Shown: positions 34,314 to 43,070, numbered from the stretch's first letter. The stretch: DNA of 64,000 nucleotides from Sideroxydans sp. (GCA_028710605.1 JAQTTU010000003.1:248001-312000); one strand, 5' to 3'. Notes: generated by a model not told the origin, from the sequence alone. Translations and numbers: made by a program.

Positions 34314-37241
34314 ATGGCTGCCGACGCATCCGACAACGGCATGAGCCCACAAGAAAAACACACGCCCATGATGCAGCAATACCTGCGCATCAAAGCGCAG
34401 CATCCCGGCCTGCTGCTGTTCTATCGCATGGGCGATTTTTACGAGCTGTTTCATGACGACGCGGTGCGCGCCGCCAAACTGCTCGACATCACGCTGACCC
34501 AGCGCGGCGCATCCAACGGCAACCCGATCAAGATGGCTGGCGTGCCGTATCACGCCGCCGAACAATATCTGGCGCGGCTGGTAAAGATGGGCGAATCGGT
34601 CGCCATCTGCGAACAGATCGGCGACCCCGCCACCAGCAAAGGTCCGGTCGAACGCAAAGTGGTGCGCATCGTCACGCCGGGCACCGTCACCGATTCCGCA
34701 CTGCTGGAAGAGAAGCGCGATAACCTGCTGCTGGCGCTGCATCAACGCGGCGGCAAGGTTGGATTGTCATGGATGAATCTCGCCTCCGGCCAATTCTTCG
34801 TGTGCGAAACCACCAGCGAAAATCTGCCCGCCGAACTGGAACGACTGCAACCTTCCGAACTCCTGCACGCCGAAAGCACTGCCCCGCAAGCCAGTATTCA
34901 TGCGGCTCTTCGGGCATTGCCCGATTGGCATTTCGATGTGGAAAGCGCGCGCCGCGCGCTGTGCCAACAATTTTCCACGCTCGATTTAGCCGGATTCGGC
35001 TGCGACAATTTCACTGTCGGACTGGAAGCCGCAGGCGCATTGCTCGGCTACGCCAAACTTACCCAGGGCCAGAGCATCAGTCACATCCGCAGCGTGCAGG
35101 TGTATAGCGCCGAGCGCTACGTGCGCATGGATGCCAGCACAAGACGCAATCTGGAAATCACCCAAACCCTGCGCGGCGAACCCGCCCCCACGCTGCTCTC
35201 GCTGCTCGACACCTGCGCCACCAACATGGGCAGCCGCTTGCTAGCGAACTGGCTGCATCATCCGTTGCGGGATAGAGGTGTGCTGCAAGCCAGACTCGAA
35301 GCCGTCGAACAGCTTCTACTCCCCTCCCCCGTCCCTCACCCCATGCCCTCTCCCAGCGGGAGAGGGAGTATTAACGGGGCTGGGGGTGAAGGTTTGCACA
35401 ACGAAGCGCCCACCTCACAGCCCCTCACCCCAACCCGTGATAGCTCCCTCTCCCACCGGGAGAGGGCTGGGGTGAGGGGGGAGAGGGAGCTATACCGAGA
35501 GGTGCATGACCACCTGAAACCCAGCGTTGACATCGAACGCATCACCGCCCGCATCGCCCTGCGCAGCGCGCGACCGCGCGACCTTTCCGGCCTGCGCGAC
35601 ACGCTGCTCACCTTGCCGCAGTTGCACGCCGCACTTGTAGGTCGGGTTTCAACCCGACAACACGATAATGAAGTCGGGCTAAAGCCCGACCTACATAATT
35701 CTTCGCTCCTGAAACAGTTGGCCGATGCGCTCCAAACAATCGACTCTCTTGAGCCCTACCCACCCGTTCGTCCTGAGCTTGTCGAAGCCTGTCCTGAGCC
35801 TGTCGAAGTGGGATCGTCGCACAGCGACGTGCAATTTGGCGCGTCCATTCCCCCTTCGACAAGCTCAGGGCGAACGGAAAATAAATTAGTCGAGTTGCTA
35901 CAGAAAACCCTCAAGCTCGAACCTTCTTCCGTATTGAGAGAAGGCAGTGTCATCGCCGACGGCTTCGATGCCGAGTTGGACGAATTAAGAGGCATCCAGA
36001 CCAACTGCGGCGACTTCCTGCTCGAAATGGAACTGCGCGAACGCGCGCGCACCGGCATCGACAAACTGAAAGTGGAATACAACCGCGTGCACGGTTTCTA
36101 CATCGAGGTGAGCTTTGCCAATGCGGACAAGGTGCCGGACGATTACCGTCGCCGCCAGACGCTGAAGAATGTCGAGCGCTACATCACACCGGAACTGAAA
36201 GCGTTCGAGGACAAGGCGCTCTCCGCCAACGACCGCGCACTGGCGCGCGAAAAATATCTCTACGAACAACTGCTCGACCAGCTCGCGCCGTTCATCCCGC
36301 AACTGCAACGCATCGCCGCCGCCGTCGCCGAACTGGACGTACTCGCCACCTTCGCCGAACGCGCCGCCACGCTGAATTTCAGCGCGCCGCAATTCGCCGA
36401 CGACGCGCAGATCAACATCGTCCAAGGTCGCCATCCGGTGGTGCAAGCGCAAGTCGATCAGTTCACGCCGAACGACACCGCGCTGGGCGAGACGCGCCGC
36501 ACGCTGCTCATCACCGGCCCCAACATGGGCGGTAAATCCACCTACATGCGCCAGGTCGCCATCATCGCGCTGCTCGCGCATGTCGGCTGCTTCGTGCCCG
36601 CGCAAAGTGCGGTACTGGGCGAGATCGACCAGATATTCACGCGCATAGGCGCATCGGACGACTTGGCCTCGGGGCGTTCCACCTTCATGGTCGAGATGAC
36701 CGAGGCCGCCAACATCCTGCACAACGCCACCGAGAAAAGCTTGGTGCTGGTGGACGAGATCGGGCGCGGCACCAGCACCTTCGACGGCCTCGCCCTCGCC
36801 TACGCCATCGCGCGCCACCTGCTGGAAAAAAACCGCAGCTACACCCTGTTCGCCACCCACTATTTCGAACTCACGCGGCTGGCCGAAGAGTTCGCCCAAC
36901 TCGCCAACGTCCACCTCGCCGCCATCGAACACCAGCACAGCATCGTGTTCCTGCACAGCGTGAACGAAGGTGCCGCCAGCCAAAGCTACGGCCTGCAAGT
37001 CGCCGCCCTCGCAGGCGTGCCCAACGATGTCATCCGCGCCGCAAAAAAACAACTGCTCAAACTCGAACAAAACAGCGCCGCACAGAACCCGCAGGGCGAC
37101 CTGTTCGACCAGCGGCCAGTGGAGATTGAGGAAGAACCGGAAGAACATCCGCTGTTGCAGGCGCTGCGCGAATTGCAGCCGGATGAGATGAGCCCGAAGG
37201 AAGCGCTGGAGAGGATTTATCAGTTGAAGAAGCTGGTGTAG
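34314..37241 (+). CDS. mutS: DNA mismatch repair protein MutS with three in-frame repeat insertions
   Basis: 975 residues from ATG 34314, roughly 100 more than usual. The mismatch-binding domain is intact ([18 protein letters not shown]), as are Walker [15 protein letters not shown] and Walker [15 protein letters not shown]. The surplus lies in the core/lever region: ~57 residues after EAVEQLL (SPSGRGS ... [13 protein letters not shown]), ~20 after HAALVG ([17 protein letters not shown]) and ~43 after SLEP ([14 protein letters not shown] ... [11 protein letters not shown]). Each is a translation of a different palindromic repeat class. Flanking core segments ([39 protein letters not shown]) remain readable. 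Whether repair is normal is open. Confidence 0.95.
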   Translation: MAADASDNGMSPQEKHTPMMQQYLRIKAQHPGLLLFYRMGDFYELFHDDAVRAAKLLDITLTQRGASNGNPIKMAGVPYHAAEQYLARLVKMGESVAICEQIGDPATSKGPVERKVVRIVTPGTVTDSALLEEKRDNLLLALHQRGGKVGLSWMNLASGQFFVCETTSENLPAELERLQPSELLHAESTAPQASIHAALRALPDWHFDVESARRALCQQFSTLDLAGFGCDNFTVGLEAAGALLGYAKLTQGQSISHIRSVQVYSAERYVRMDASTRRNLEITQTLRGEPAPTLLSLLDTCATNMGSRLLANWLHHPLRDRGVLQARLEAVEQLLLPSPVPHPMPSPSGRGSINGAGGEGLHNEAPTSQPLTPTRDSSLSHRERAGVRGERELYREVHDHLKPSVDIERITARIALRSARPRDLSGLRDTLLTLPQLHAALVGRVSTRQHDNEVGLKPDLHNSSLLKQLADALQTIDSLEPYPPVRPELVEACPEPVEVGSSHSDVQFGASIPPSTSSGRTENKLVELLQKTLKLEPSSVLREGSVIADGFDAELDELRGIQTNCGDFLLEMELRERARTGIDKLKVEYNRVHGFYIEVSFANADKVPDDYRRRQTLKNVERYITPELKAFEDKALSANDRALAREKYLYEQLLDQLAPFIPQLQRIAAAVAELDVLATFAERAATLNFSAPQFADDAQINIVQGRHPVVQAQVDQFTPNDTALGETRRTLLITGPNMGGKSTYMRQVAIIALLAHVGCFVPAQSAVLGEIDQIFTRIGASDDLASGRSTFMVEMTEAANILHNATEKSLVLVDEIGRGTSTFDGLALAYAIARHLLEKNRSYTLFATHYFELTRLAEEFAQLANVHLAAIEHQHSIVFLHSVNEGAASQSYGLQVAALAGVPNDVIRAAKKQLLKLEQNSAAQNPQGDLFDQRPVEIEEEPEEHPLLQALRELQPDEMSPKEALERIYQLKKLV
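35317..35487. repeat. Intragenic repeat 1 in mutS (CTCTCCC class)
   Basis: Two opposed dyads: CCCTCTCCCAGCGGGAGAGG and TAGCTCCCTCTCCC ... GGGAGAGGGAGCTA (14-bp perfect arms). Same class as intergenic copies at 25031, 25393, 42004, 43030 and 63678. Length keeps the mutS frame. Confidence 0.85.
35636..35695. repeat. Intragenic repeat 2 in mutS (TGTAGGTCGGG class)
   Basis: A 60-bp dyad, TGTAGGTCGGGTTTCAACCC ... CGGGCTAAAGCCCGACCTAC, matching the intergenic copy at 41003-41050. Exactly 20 codons. Confidence 0.9.
35755..35881. repeat. Intragenic repeat 3 in mutS (CCTGAGCTTGTCGAAG class)
   Basis: CGTCCTGAGCTTGTCGAAGC, a second CCTGAGCCTGTCGAAG and the inverted CTTCGACAAGCTCAGGGCGA. This is a widespread proteobacterial REP-like motif; translated it gives the known [15 protein letters not shown] peptides. 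Confidence 0.85.
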
Positions 37242-37255
37242 GCGCGCCGAATAAA

Positions 37256-37285
37256 TTGGACGATATCCTAATTTCGGCATAGGAT
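37256..37285 (+). promoter_or_regulatory. Promoter and operator of the Phd/ParE module
   Basis: TTGGAC, 18-bp spacer, TAGGAT. The inverted repeat ATCCTA-N9-TAGGAT covers the spacer and -10 box, as expected for antitoxin autorepression. The first box begins 15 bp after the mutS stop. Confidence 0.6.
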
Positions 37286-37323
37286 TAACCACATCATTTC
37301 AGCACCTCAACCAAGGAGCGCCC

Positions 37324-37596
37324 ATGAAATTTTCCACACAGATCAAGCCACTCAGCTACCTCCAAGATCATACCTCCCAAATCATCCGGGACGTTTCCGA
37401 AAGCCGCGAACCGCTTCTGATTACGCAGGACGGCGAAGCAAAGCTGGTTGTCATGGATGTAAAAAGTTATGAGGAACATGAACAAACCGTCGCGCTGTTG
37501 AGAATTCTTTCCCTCGGCAACAAAGAAATCGAACAAGGAAAATTCCGCGATGCGGAAGATGTGTTTGCCGAACTGGATAAGACCGCACAGCAATGA
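37324..37596 (+). CDS. Phd/YefM-family antitoxin
   Basis: 90 residues. Phd/YefM N-terminal DNA-binding fold KFSTQIKPLSYLQDHTSQII, RDVSESREPLLITQDGEAKLVVMDVKSYEE, then a toxin-binding C-terminal tail. AAGGAG lies seven bases upstream. Its stop overlaps the toxin ATG by four bases. The module is inserted directly behind mutS. Confidence 0.92.
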   Translation: MKFSTQIKPLSYLQDHTSQIIRDVSESREPLLITQDGEAKLVVMDVKSYEEHEQTVALLRILSLGNKEIEQGKFRDAEDVFAELDKTAQQ

Positions 37597-37922
37597 GTTA
37601 CAAGATCGTCATTCTTGTTTCTGCCGAGCAGGACATGAAGGAACTCAAGAGCTACATCGTCAATAAATTCTCTCTCGCCACTTGGCAAGACACCTACAGC
37701 AAACTCAAAGATTCCATCCGCAACCTGAAAGCCTTCCCGTTTGCCGGCTCCATACCGGAAGAGCTGGAGCGGCTGAACCTCACCCAATATCGCCAAGTCA
37801 TCTCGGGAATGAACCGGGTGATCTATGAAGTGCGGCAAGAGAACATCTACATTCATATCGTTGCCGATACCAGAAAAGATTTGAAAACGTTGCTTGCTCA
37901 GCGGTTGCTGAGAAGCGACTGA
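37593..37922 (+). CDS. ParE/RelE-family toxin
   Basis: 109 residues. Core KIVILVSAEQDMKELKSYIV, FPFAGSIPEEL, QYRQVISGMNRVIYEV and IYIHIVADTRKDLKTLLAQRLL follow the plasmid-stabilisation ParE pattern. It likely acts on gyrase (family) or on ribosome-bound mRNA. A second copy of the mutS tail begins about six bases after its stop. Confidence 0.9.
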   Translation: MSYKIVILVSAEQDMKELKSYIVNKFSLATWQDTYSKLKDSIRNLKAFPFAGSIPEELERLNLTQYRQVISGMNRVIYEVRQENIYIHIVADTRKDLKTLLAQRLLRSD

Positions 37923-37927
37923 CCAAG

Positions 37928-38134
37928 CGTCAACGCCGCTAAAAGAAACTGCTCAAACTCGAATAAAACTGCGCTGCACAGAATCCGCAGGGTGATTTGT
38001 TCGACCAGCGAGCGGTGGTGATGGAAAAAGCGGAAGAGCATCCACTGTTGCAGGCGCTGCGCGAATTGCAGCCGGATGAGATGAGTCCGAAGGAAGCGCT
38101 GGAAACAATGTATCGGTTGAAGAGGCTGGTATAG
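37928..38134 (+). pseudogene. Second, diverged copy of the mutS 3' end
   Basis: About 200 bp homologous to 37035-37241. It translates as LLKLE, a stop, then [10 protein letters not shown] ... [20 protein letters not shown] and ends RLKRLV, against KKLV in mutS. There is one in-frame stop (CAA to TAA) and one 3-bp length difference, but the frame and conservative substitutions are otherwise kept. That suggests it was once a working mutS end rather than a randomly decayed copy. Confidence 0.9.
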
Positions 38135-38208
38135 CAGCAAACAGTAAATAATAAATCTTCCTAACCACAACATTCTTTAACGATAAGATACGACCAGTAA
38201 CCCACAAC

Positions 38209-39312
38209 ATGGAGCAAGACGTGGCTGAAAAAACTTCAAACTGGATTCGCGACCTCCTTATTGTTCCTCTTATTGTCGGGATATTGGTTGTCATTGCGAC
38301 TTTCACTGTACCCATATTTTTTGGCGAATCAAAATCACTTAGTTATACGATTGAACCCTCGCTAGTTTACTTTGACAAAACTTCGGTTGGAAATGCAACC
38401 GTAAGAGTCAATGACATTCCCGTTTCCGAAGTCTTTACGGTAAAAGCTAAGATATGGAATTCAGGAAATGTCCCCTTAAAAGATATTTCGGTAAGATTTG
38501 AATTTTCTTCCTTCGCATCAGATGCAAAAATATTAGCTATCAATCACAACACCCAACCAGCCAAGGAGTTTGGCGCAATAAAAGAAGAAGGAAGCGAAGG
38601 GAATTCTAAGAGATACGTATTTCAACTTCTTAATCCAAACGACGAAGATACGATAGTCTTCTTAACATCTTCCCGCGCAGAACTTAAGGTCTATTCAAAA
38701 GCAGAAGGACTCAAGCTCAAGGAGATACTGCCAGACAAAGACTCAGGATTTAAATGGTACTTCGCTGCACTCATTGGAATAATGGCTTCTTTTATTAGTA
38801 GCCTTGTTGAAAACATATTTCGATATATTCGTACCAAAAATAAATCGAACGAGGAACTTTCAAACAACTCCACTGATGGAAAAAAAATTCCAATTACAGC
38901 CGCCACCCTTCGTGCAGGATTCATCGAGGAGAAAGACCTAAGTAATTTATCTATGCGTGAAGCGAATCTTGCAAATGCCAATATAAATTACAGAAAACTC
39001 ACCCACGCAAATTTTGACAACTCGAATTTATGTAAAGCCTCTTTTCAGGGTTGTGATCTGACTTTTGCATCTTTTATCAACGCAAATTTGTCTGAAACAA
39101 GTTTTTTCGATGCAGATCTTCGTAATGCCAATCTTACCGGAGCAAAGCTCATACACACGCGATTTAAGAAAGCACGTTTAGAAGGAGCAATTCTTAAGGA
39201 ATGCATCGTTGAAACTTGTGACTTCAGTGCCACTTACAATGAAAAAACAATTTGGCCTGATGGATTTGACCCAATTGGTTCGGGCGCTATTTATGTCCAA
39301 AACGCTGAATAA
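38209..39312 (+). CDS. Membrane-anchored pentapeptide-repeat protein, AT-rich
   Basis: 367 residues. Membrane helix 1 at ~13-36 (LLIVPLIVGILVVIATFTVP), an extracytoplasmic domain of ~140 residues (AKIWNSGNVPLKDISVRFEF, immunoglobulin-like in feel), helix 2 at ~185-205 (WYFAALIGIMASFISSLV), then a cytoplasmic pentapeptide-repeat solenoid (LSNLSMREANLANANI ... FFDADLRNANLTGAKL). Codons are much AT-richer than all neighbours, a sign of transfer. Family functions range from gyrase mimicry to signalling; none can be assigned. It follows the mutS-tail copy and may be cargo of the same insertion. Confidence 0.75.
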   Translation: MEQDVAEKTSNWIRDLLIVPLIVGILVVIATFTVPIFFGESKSLSYTIEPSLVYFDKTSVGNATVRVNDIPVSEVFTVKAKIWNSGNVPLKDISVRFEFSSFASDAKILAINHNTQPAKEFGAIKEEGSEGNSKRYVFQLLNPNDEDTIVFLTSSRAELKVYSKAEGLKLKEILPDKDSGFKWYFAALIGIMASFISSLVENIFRYIRTKNKSNEELSNNSTDGKKIPITAATLRAGFIEEKDLSNLSMREANLANANINYRKLTHANFDNSNLCKASFQGCDLTFASFINANLSETSFFDADLRNANLTGAKLIHTRFKKARLEGAILKECIVETCDFSATYNEKTIWPDGFDPIGSGAIYVQNAE

Positions 39313-39381
39313 AGCTGAAGCCCACATAGCAGCAAAAGGTAGCAGCAAAAGGGGCCTGGCTCGCATTAGTTTCCGCAACCA

Positions 39382-39420
39382 CACCTCATGAAAACGCCCG
39401 TCAATAGGCGATCTACAGGC
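39382..39420. repeat. GCCCGTCAATAGGCGATC-family repeat
   Basis: CTCATGAAAACGCCCGTCAATAGGCGATC; preceded by GCATTAGTTTCCGCAACC, also seen near 40186-40200. Confidence 0.75.
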
Positions 39421-39492
39421 TATGACCAGCCTTGAAACACAAAGCCTCGCATTCACGCAGACCACGAAAATTCACTCCAATAACGCGCTTAA

Positions 39493-39809
39493 TCAGAACC
39501 GATAGTTCTTGGGATTAGCCCGATTTTTCCGCTCATGCAGCACCGCCAAAATTTCGACGACACGCCTTTCCGGGAAAGCTTTATAGACTACGACGTAGGG
39601 GAGTCCGTTAATTTTGAAATCTGATACGTCATCGAAATAGAAGTTCTCTTGACTGATGTACGGAAACTTTTCCAGCACAGTCAGTTGCCGATCAAACTCT
39701 TCTTGAATTCCGATTGCGACGAGGGGGGACTTTGTCTATCAGGTAGAAAACGATGTCGCGAAGATCTTGTTGGCTGGCTCCAGCCGTTCGATACGATATT
39801 TATCGCGCA
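39493..39809 (-). pseudogene. ParE2/RelE-like toxin, frameshifted
   Basis: The intact C-terminal half (VLEKFPYISQENFYFDDVSD ... RRVVEILAVLHERKN) is preceded by toxin sequence in other frames: MRDKYRIERL from ATG 39809, QQDLRDIVFYLIDKVPP in a second frame, and VAIGIQEEFDRQL joined across a C-run. Two frame changes are needed, so the toxin is probably dead. The ATG overlaps the antitoxin gene end, the usual PaaA2-ParE2 arrangement. Confidence 0.75.
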
Positions 39810-40012
39810 TCTATCCGGCTCATAAGTTCCGTTTTGAGTTCGGCCATGAAATCTGCGTGCGCTGTTCTGGGCGCGTTCGGGTCGTTGGAGGCATCGAGAC
39901 CGCGCTGCACTTGCGCCTTGATCTGCCGGGCAGATTCATATTCTTCCTGTTCCAACACGGCGCGCGTCAGGTCTTCGCCTTTGGGTACTTGCTTCAATAT
40001 TGATGTGTGCAT
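39800..40012 (-). CDS. PaaA2-like antitoxin (stability determinant)
   Basis: 70 residues. Pattern EEYESARQIKAQVQRGLDASND ... TAHADFMAELKTELMSRI resembles PaaA2-type antitoxins, which are largely disordered with two helices. The frame is intact while the downstream toxin is frameshifted, leaving an orphan antitoxin. Promoter and operator are visible just upstream. Confidence 0.75.
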   Translation of the reverse strand: MHTSILKQVPKGEDLTRAVLEQEEYESARQIKAQVQRGLDASNDPNAPRTAHADFMAELKTELMSRIDAR

Positions 40013-40023
40013 GATTTACGTCC

Positions 40024-40069
40024 GGCGAACTGTTCGCCTTTATTGTAGCCCTTACCGCCCGCCACTCAA
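40024..40069 (-). promoter_or_regulatory. Promoter and operator of the PaaA2-like antitoxin
   Basis: On the minus strand TTGAGT, 16-bp spacer, TACAAT, then the perfect 15-bp palindrome GGCGAACAGTTCGCC at the expected transcription start. Confidence 0.6.
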
Positions 40070-40336
40070 AACCTCAATCGCTGGCATGCGAATCAATTGG
40101 CTTACATTGACCATTAACCGCTTCCCCTCCTGTATCGGCTTTAGCATTCGCCAGCAAGCTGGCTCCTACAGAACAAAAAATGTTCGCATTAGTTTCACAA
40201 CCTCGTGAAGATGCCCGTCAATAGGCGATCCGCAAGAATCGCTTGATGCAGATGCCCGTGTTTGCTGACTCAGCCACAGGCGCATCCGCAATCAGCAGCA
40301 GTCCATCACAGCATAGCTGTTAGACTCAATCCACTT
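40070..40336. other. Intergenic stretch with repeat fragments
   Basis: Contains a half copy of the GAGCAAGCTCGCTCC class (GCCAGCAAGCTGGCTCCTAC) and the REP-like copy at 40198-40260. No gene seen. Confidence 0.5.
40198..40260. repeat. GCCCGTCAATAGGCGATC-family repeat
   Basis: CAACCTCGTGAAGATGCCCG ... CGCTTGATGCAGATGCCCGT; both halves present. Confidence 0.75.
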
Positions 40337-40930
40337 ATGGACATCGCAAAAATCGCACGGCAGCTTGAGCACACCGGCTACATCGTTCTGGCTAAACCGC
40401 TGGTGAATAAATTATTGGCGGAGTTATTTACGCGTTGTCACGATGACGATCCTGCGCGGTTTCATGCGGCGCAGGTTGGGAGAGGTGCGGCGAAGCAGCG
40501 GATAGGCGCGATACGCAGCGATGTCATCAATTGGCTGGATGCGGGCAACAGCACGGATCAGGCTTTTCTGGTTTGCATGGAGGAATTGCGGCTGGGGCTG
40601 AATGCGGCGCTGTATCTGGGCTTGTTCGATTACGAGTGCCACTATGCGATCTACGGCGAAGGCGATGGTTATGCCAAGCATTCCGATGTGTTGCAAGGCA
40701 AGAAGAACCGGGTGCTGACCACGGTGCTGTATTTGAACGAAGACTGGCAGGCCAGCGACGGCGGCGAGTTGGTGGTATTTGAGCCGACGGGCAATTCGGT
40801 CATCGCCACGGTGAACCCGACCTTCGGCACGATGATTATTTTCCTGAGCGAATCTTTTCCGCACGAAGTGCTGCTCTCGCACAATACGCGGCGCAGCATC
40901 GCGGGGTGGTTTCGCGTTAGCGGCAGTTGA
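40337..40930 (+). CDS. 2OG-Fe(II) oxygenase, prolyl-4-hydroxylase-like
   Basis: 197 residues from ATG 40337; the track's earlier start reads repeat-flanking DNA. Double-stranded beta-helix core with the iron ligands HxD in YAKHSDVL, the distal His in SFPHEVLLS and the 2-oxoglutarate Arg in TRRSIAGWFR. The strand RVLTTVLYLNEDWQASDGGELVVF is typical of P4H/PiuC-like proteins. Substrate unknown: protein, siderophore or small molecule. Confidence 0.88.
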   Translation: MDIAKIARQLEHTGYIVLAKPLVNKLLAELFTRCHDDDPARFHAAQVGRGAAKQRIGAIRSDVINWLDAGNSTDQAFLVCMEELRLGLNAALYLGLFDYECHYAIYGEGDGYAKHSDVLQGKKNRVLTTVLYLNEDWQASDGGELVVFEPTGNSVIATVNPTFGTMIIFLSESFPHEVLLSHNTRRSIAGWFRVSGS

Positions 40931-41002
40931 TCCACAAAACCGCAGTTAAGGAGTTTGTAGGTGCGAATTCATTTGCGGTGCAACACAGTGAATTTCCATA
41001 GT

Positions 41003-41050
41003 TGTAGGTCGGGTTTCAACCCGACAAGTCGGGCTAAAGCCCGACCTACA
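41003..41050. repeat. TGTAGGTCGGG class repeat, intergenic copy
   Basis: TGTAGGTCGGGTTTCAACCC ... GGGCTAAAGCCCGACCTACA. Matches the copy inside mutS (35636-35695) with a shorter loop. Confidence 0.9.
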
Positions 41051-41054
41051 AGTC

Positions 41055-41246
41055 TCAGCCAACAAGCGCGAATCGCGGCACGCTCTGCCCTTCGTGTTGC
41101 ACCTGCTCGAAGAACGCTGTTTTGGGGCGCGCCCAGATCAAGCCCTCGTCGGATTTGTAAATCATCATGATGACTTCTGGATCGGCTTCCAGACGGGCTT
41201 CGCACACGATCTCGTAGATGCCGCCTTTGTAGTGCCGGTATTTCAT
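41055..41246 (-). CDS. DUF1653 family protein
   Basis: 63 residues from ATG 41246 (AAGGAGAG upstream). Family pattern YRHYKGGIYEIVCEARLEADPEVIMMIYKS, then IWARPKTAFFE. DUF1653 proteins are small, soluble and of unknown function. It stands alone between repeats. Confidence 0.85.
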   Translation of the reverse strand: MKYRHYKGGIYEIVCEARLEADPEVIMMIYKSDEGLIWARPKTAFFEQVQHEGQSVPRFALVG

Positions 41247-41288
41247 TGCTTGCTCTCCTTGCACTGCCGCACCACCGAACATAACGGG

Positions 41289-41340
41289 AACGCCCGTCAA
41301 TAGGCGATCCACATCGTGCACTTGATGCAGATGCCCGTAT
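41289..41340. repeat. GCCCGTCAATAGGCGATC-family repeat
   Basis: AACGCCCGTCAATAGGCGATCC ... CTTGATGCAGATGCCCGTAT; abuts the dedA stop. Confidence 0.75.
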
Positions 41341-41985
41341 TTACTGGCTTGCGGCGCGACGGTGTTTGATGAATTCGTTGATCGCGGGGATGAATGAGAT
41401 GACCACGATGACGAGGATCATCAGGGTGAGGTTGTCTTTGATGATGGGAATGTTGCCGAAGAAGAATCCGGCCAGGGTGAGGCCGCCTATCCACGCCACA
41501 CTGCCCAGCGCGCTGAACATCACGAACAGGCGGTAGCTCATGGTGGCGATGCCCGCGACGAACGGGGCGAAGGTGCGGATGATGGGCAGAAAGCGAGCGA
41601 AGATGATGGTCTTGCCGCCGTGCTTTTCGTAGAACAGGTGGGTCTTTTCCAGATGTTCGTGTTTGATGAAGCGCTGCTTGGGGTGGTTGAGTATGCGCAG
41701 GCCGAGCAGGCGACCGACCCAGTAGTTGGTGTTGTCGCCCGCGAACGCGGCGAGCATCAGCACGGGCATGAGAATTTGCGGTTCCAGCGAACCCATGCCG
41801 CACAGCGCGCCCGCCACGAACAGCAGCGAATCGCCGGGCAGGAACGGCGCGACCACCAGGCCGGTTTCGGCGAAGATGATGGCGAACAGGATGGCGTAAA
41901 CCCACACGCCGTAATCCTGCACCAGCGCCAGCAGGTGGGTGTCCAGATGCAGGACGATGTCGATGAAGGCGGTGAGGATTTCCAT
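41341..41985 (-). CDS. DedA family membrane protein
   Basis: 214 residues. VTT/DedA motifs: FAETGLVVAPFLPGDSLLFVAGAL, AGDNTNYWVGR and FARFLPIIRTFAPFVAGIATM. DedA proteins are inner-membrane lipid scramblase-like proteins needed for membrane homeostasis. It follows secF on the same strand with a repeat between. Confidence 0.92.
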   Translation of the reverse strand: MEILTAFIDIVLHLDTHLLALVQDYGVWVYAILFAIIFAETGLVVAPFLPGDSLLFVAGALCGMGSLEPQILMPVLMLAAFAGDNTNYWVGRLLGLRILNHPKQRFIKHEHLEKTHLFYEKHGGKTIIFARFLPIIRTFAPFVAGIATMSYRLFVMFSALGSVAWIGGLTLAGFFFGNIPIIKDNLTLMILVIVVISFIPAINEFIKHRRAASQ

Positions 41986-42003
41986 GGCAGATATTTCCGG
42001 TAC

Positions 42004-42045
42004 TCACCCCCACCCCAACCCTCCCCCGGCGGGAGAGGGAGCAGG
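42004..42045. repeat. CTCTCCC-type repeat between secF and dedA
   Basis: CCCCAACCCTCCCCCGGCGG with GGGAGAGGGAG; same class as inside mutS. Confidence 0.7.
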
Positions 42046-42056
42046 TGCGGAGGATA

Positions 42057-42989
42057 TTAAGGGAGAACTTCTTCGGCTTCGACTTTTTCCGGCTTGATGA
42101 AGTCTTCGCGCGATACGCCGAACATGATCAGCAGCGGGCTGGCGACCAGCACCGAGGAATAGATACTGAACAGGATGCCGATGGTCAGCGCCAGCGCGAA
42201 GTAGTGCAGCGTCTCGCCGCCGAAGAACAGCATGGAGGTCACCATCATCTGCGTGCAGCCGTGGGTGATGATGGTGCGCGACATGGTGCGCGTGATGGCG
42301 TTGTCGATGATTCCGGCGACTTCGGTCTTGCGCATCTTGCGGAAGTTTTCGCGGATCCGGTCGAACACCACCACCGATTCGTTCACCGAATAGCCCAGCA
42401 CGGCCAGCACGGCGGCCAGCACGGTAAGCGAAAATTCCCATTGGAAGAAAGCGAAGAAACCGAGAATGATAACCACGTCATGCAGGTTGGCGACAATCGC
42501 GGCGAGGCCGAATTTCCATTCGAAGCGCATCCACAAATAGCCGACGATGCCCAAGGACACCAGCAACAGCGCCATCGCGCCGTTCTCGACCAGGTCCTTG
42601 CCGACCTGCGGACCGACGAACTCGACGCGGCGCAGTTCGACCGTGGCATCCTGCTGGTGCAAGGCATCCATCACCAGTTCGGAAAGTTTCGCGCCCGCTT
42701 TGTTCTGCTTGAGCGGAATCTGGAGCAGCACGTCTTTGCTCGATCCGAAATTCAGCACTTGCGCGTCGTTGAGTCCGATGCTGCCGAGTTGGCCGCGCAC
42801 TTTTTCCAGATCGGCGGACTGCGCGTAATGCACTTCCATCACTGTGCCGCCGGTGAAATCCACACCGAAGTTCAAACCCTTGGTGGCGAGAAAGAACACG
42901 GCCAGGATGAACGTCACCAGCGAGATGCTGGTGGTCAGCTTGCCGTAGCTCATGAACGGGATGTCTTTTTTGATTCTGAAAAATTCCAT
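42057..42989 (-). CDS. secF: Protein translocase subunit SecF
   Basis: 310 residues, six membrane helices. Motifs: GLNFGVDFTGGTVMEVHYA near the N-terminus and GYSVNESVVVFDRIRENFRKM in the first cytoplasmic loop. With SecD it drives late steps of Sec export using proton motive force. It lies downstream of secD across a repeat. Confidence 0.96.
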   Translation of the reverse strand: MEFFRIKKDIPFMSYGKLTTSISLVTFILAVFFLATKGLNFGVDFTGGTVMEVHYAQSADLEKVRGQLGSIGLNDAQVLNFGSSKDVLLQIPLKQNKAGAKLSELVMDALHQQDATVELRRVEFVGPQVGKDLVENGAMALLLVSLGIVGYLWMRFEWKFGLAAIVANLHDVVIILGFFAFFQWEFSLTVLAAVLAVLGYSVNESVVVFDRIRENFRKMRKTEVAGIIDNAITRTMSRTIITHGCTQMMVTSMLFFGGETLHYFALALTIGILFSIYSSVLVASPLLIMFGVSREDFIKPEKVEAEEVLP

Positions 42990-43029
42990 GTTATTTCCTT
43001 AAGCCTAACGAGCGCGAAAGCCATGCTCG

Positions 43030-43070
43030 CTTCCCTCACCCTAACCCTCTCCCGGTGGGAGAGGGAACAA
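43030..43070. repeat. CTCTCCC-type repeat between secD and secF
   Basis: CCCTCACCCTAACCCTCTCC CGGTGGGAGAGGG dyad within the sec operon transcript. Confidence 0.75.
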
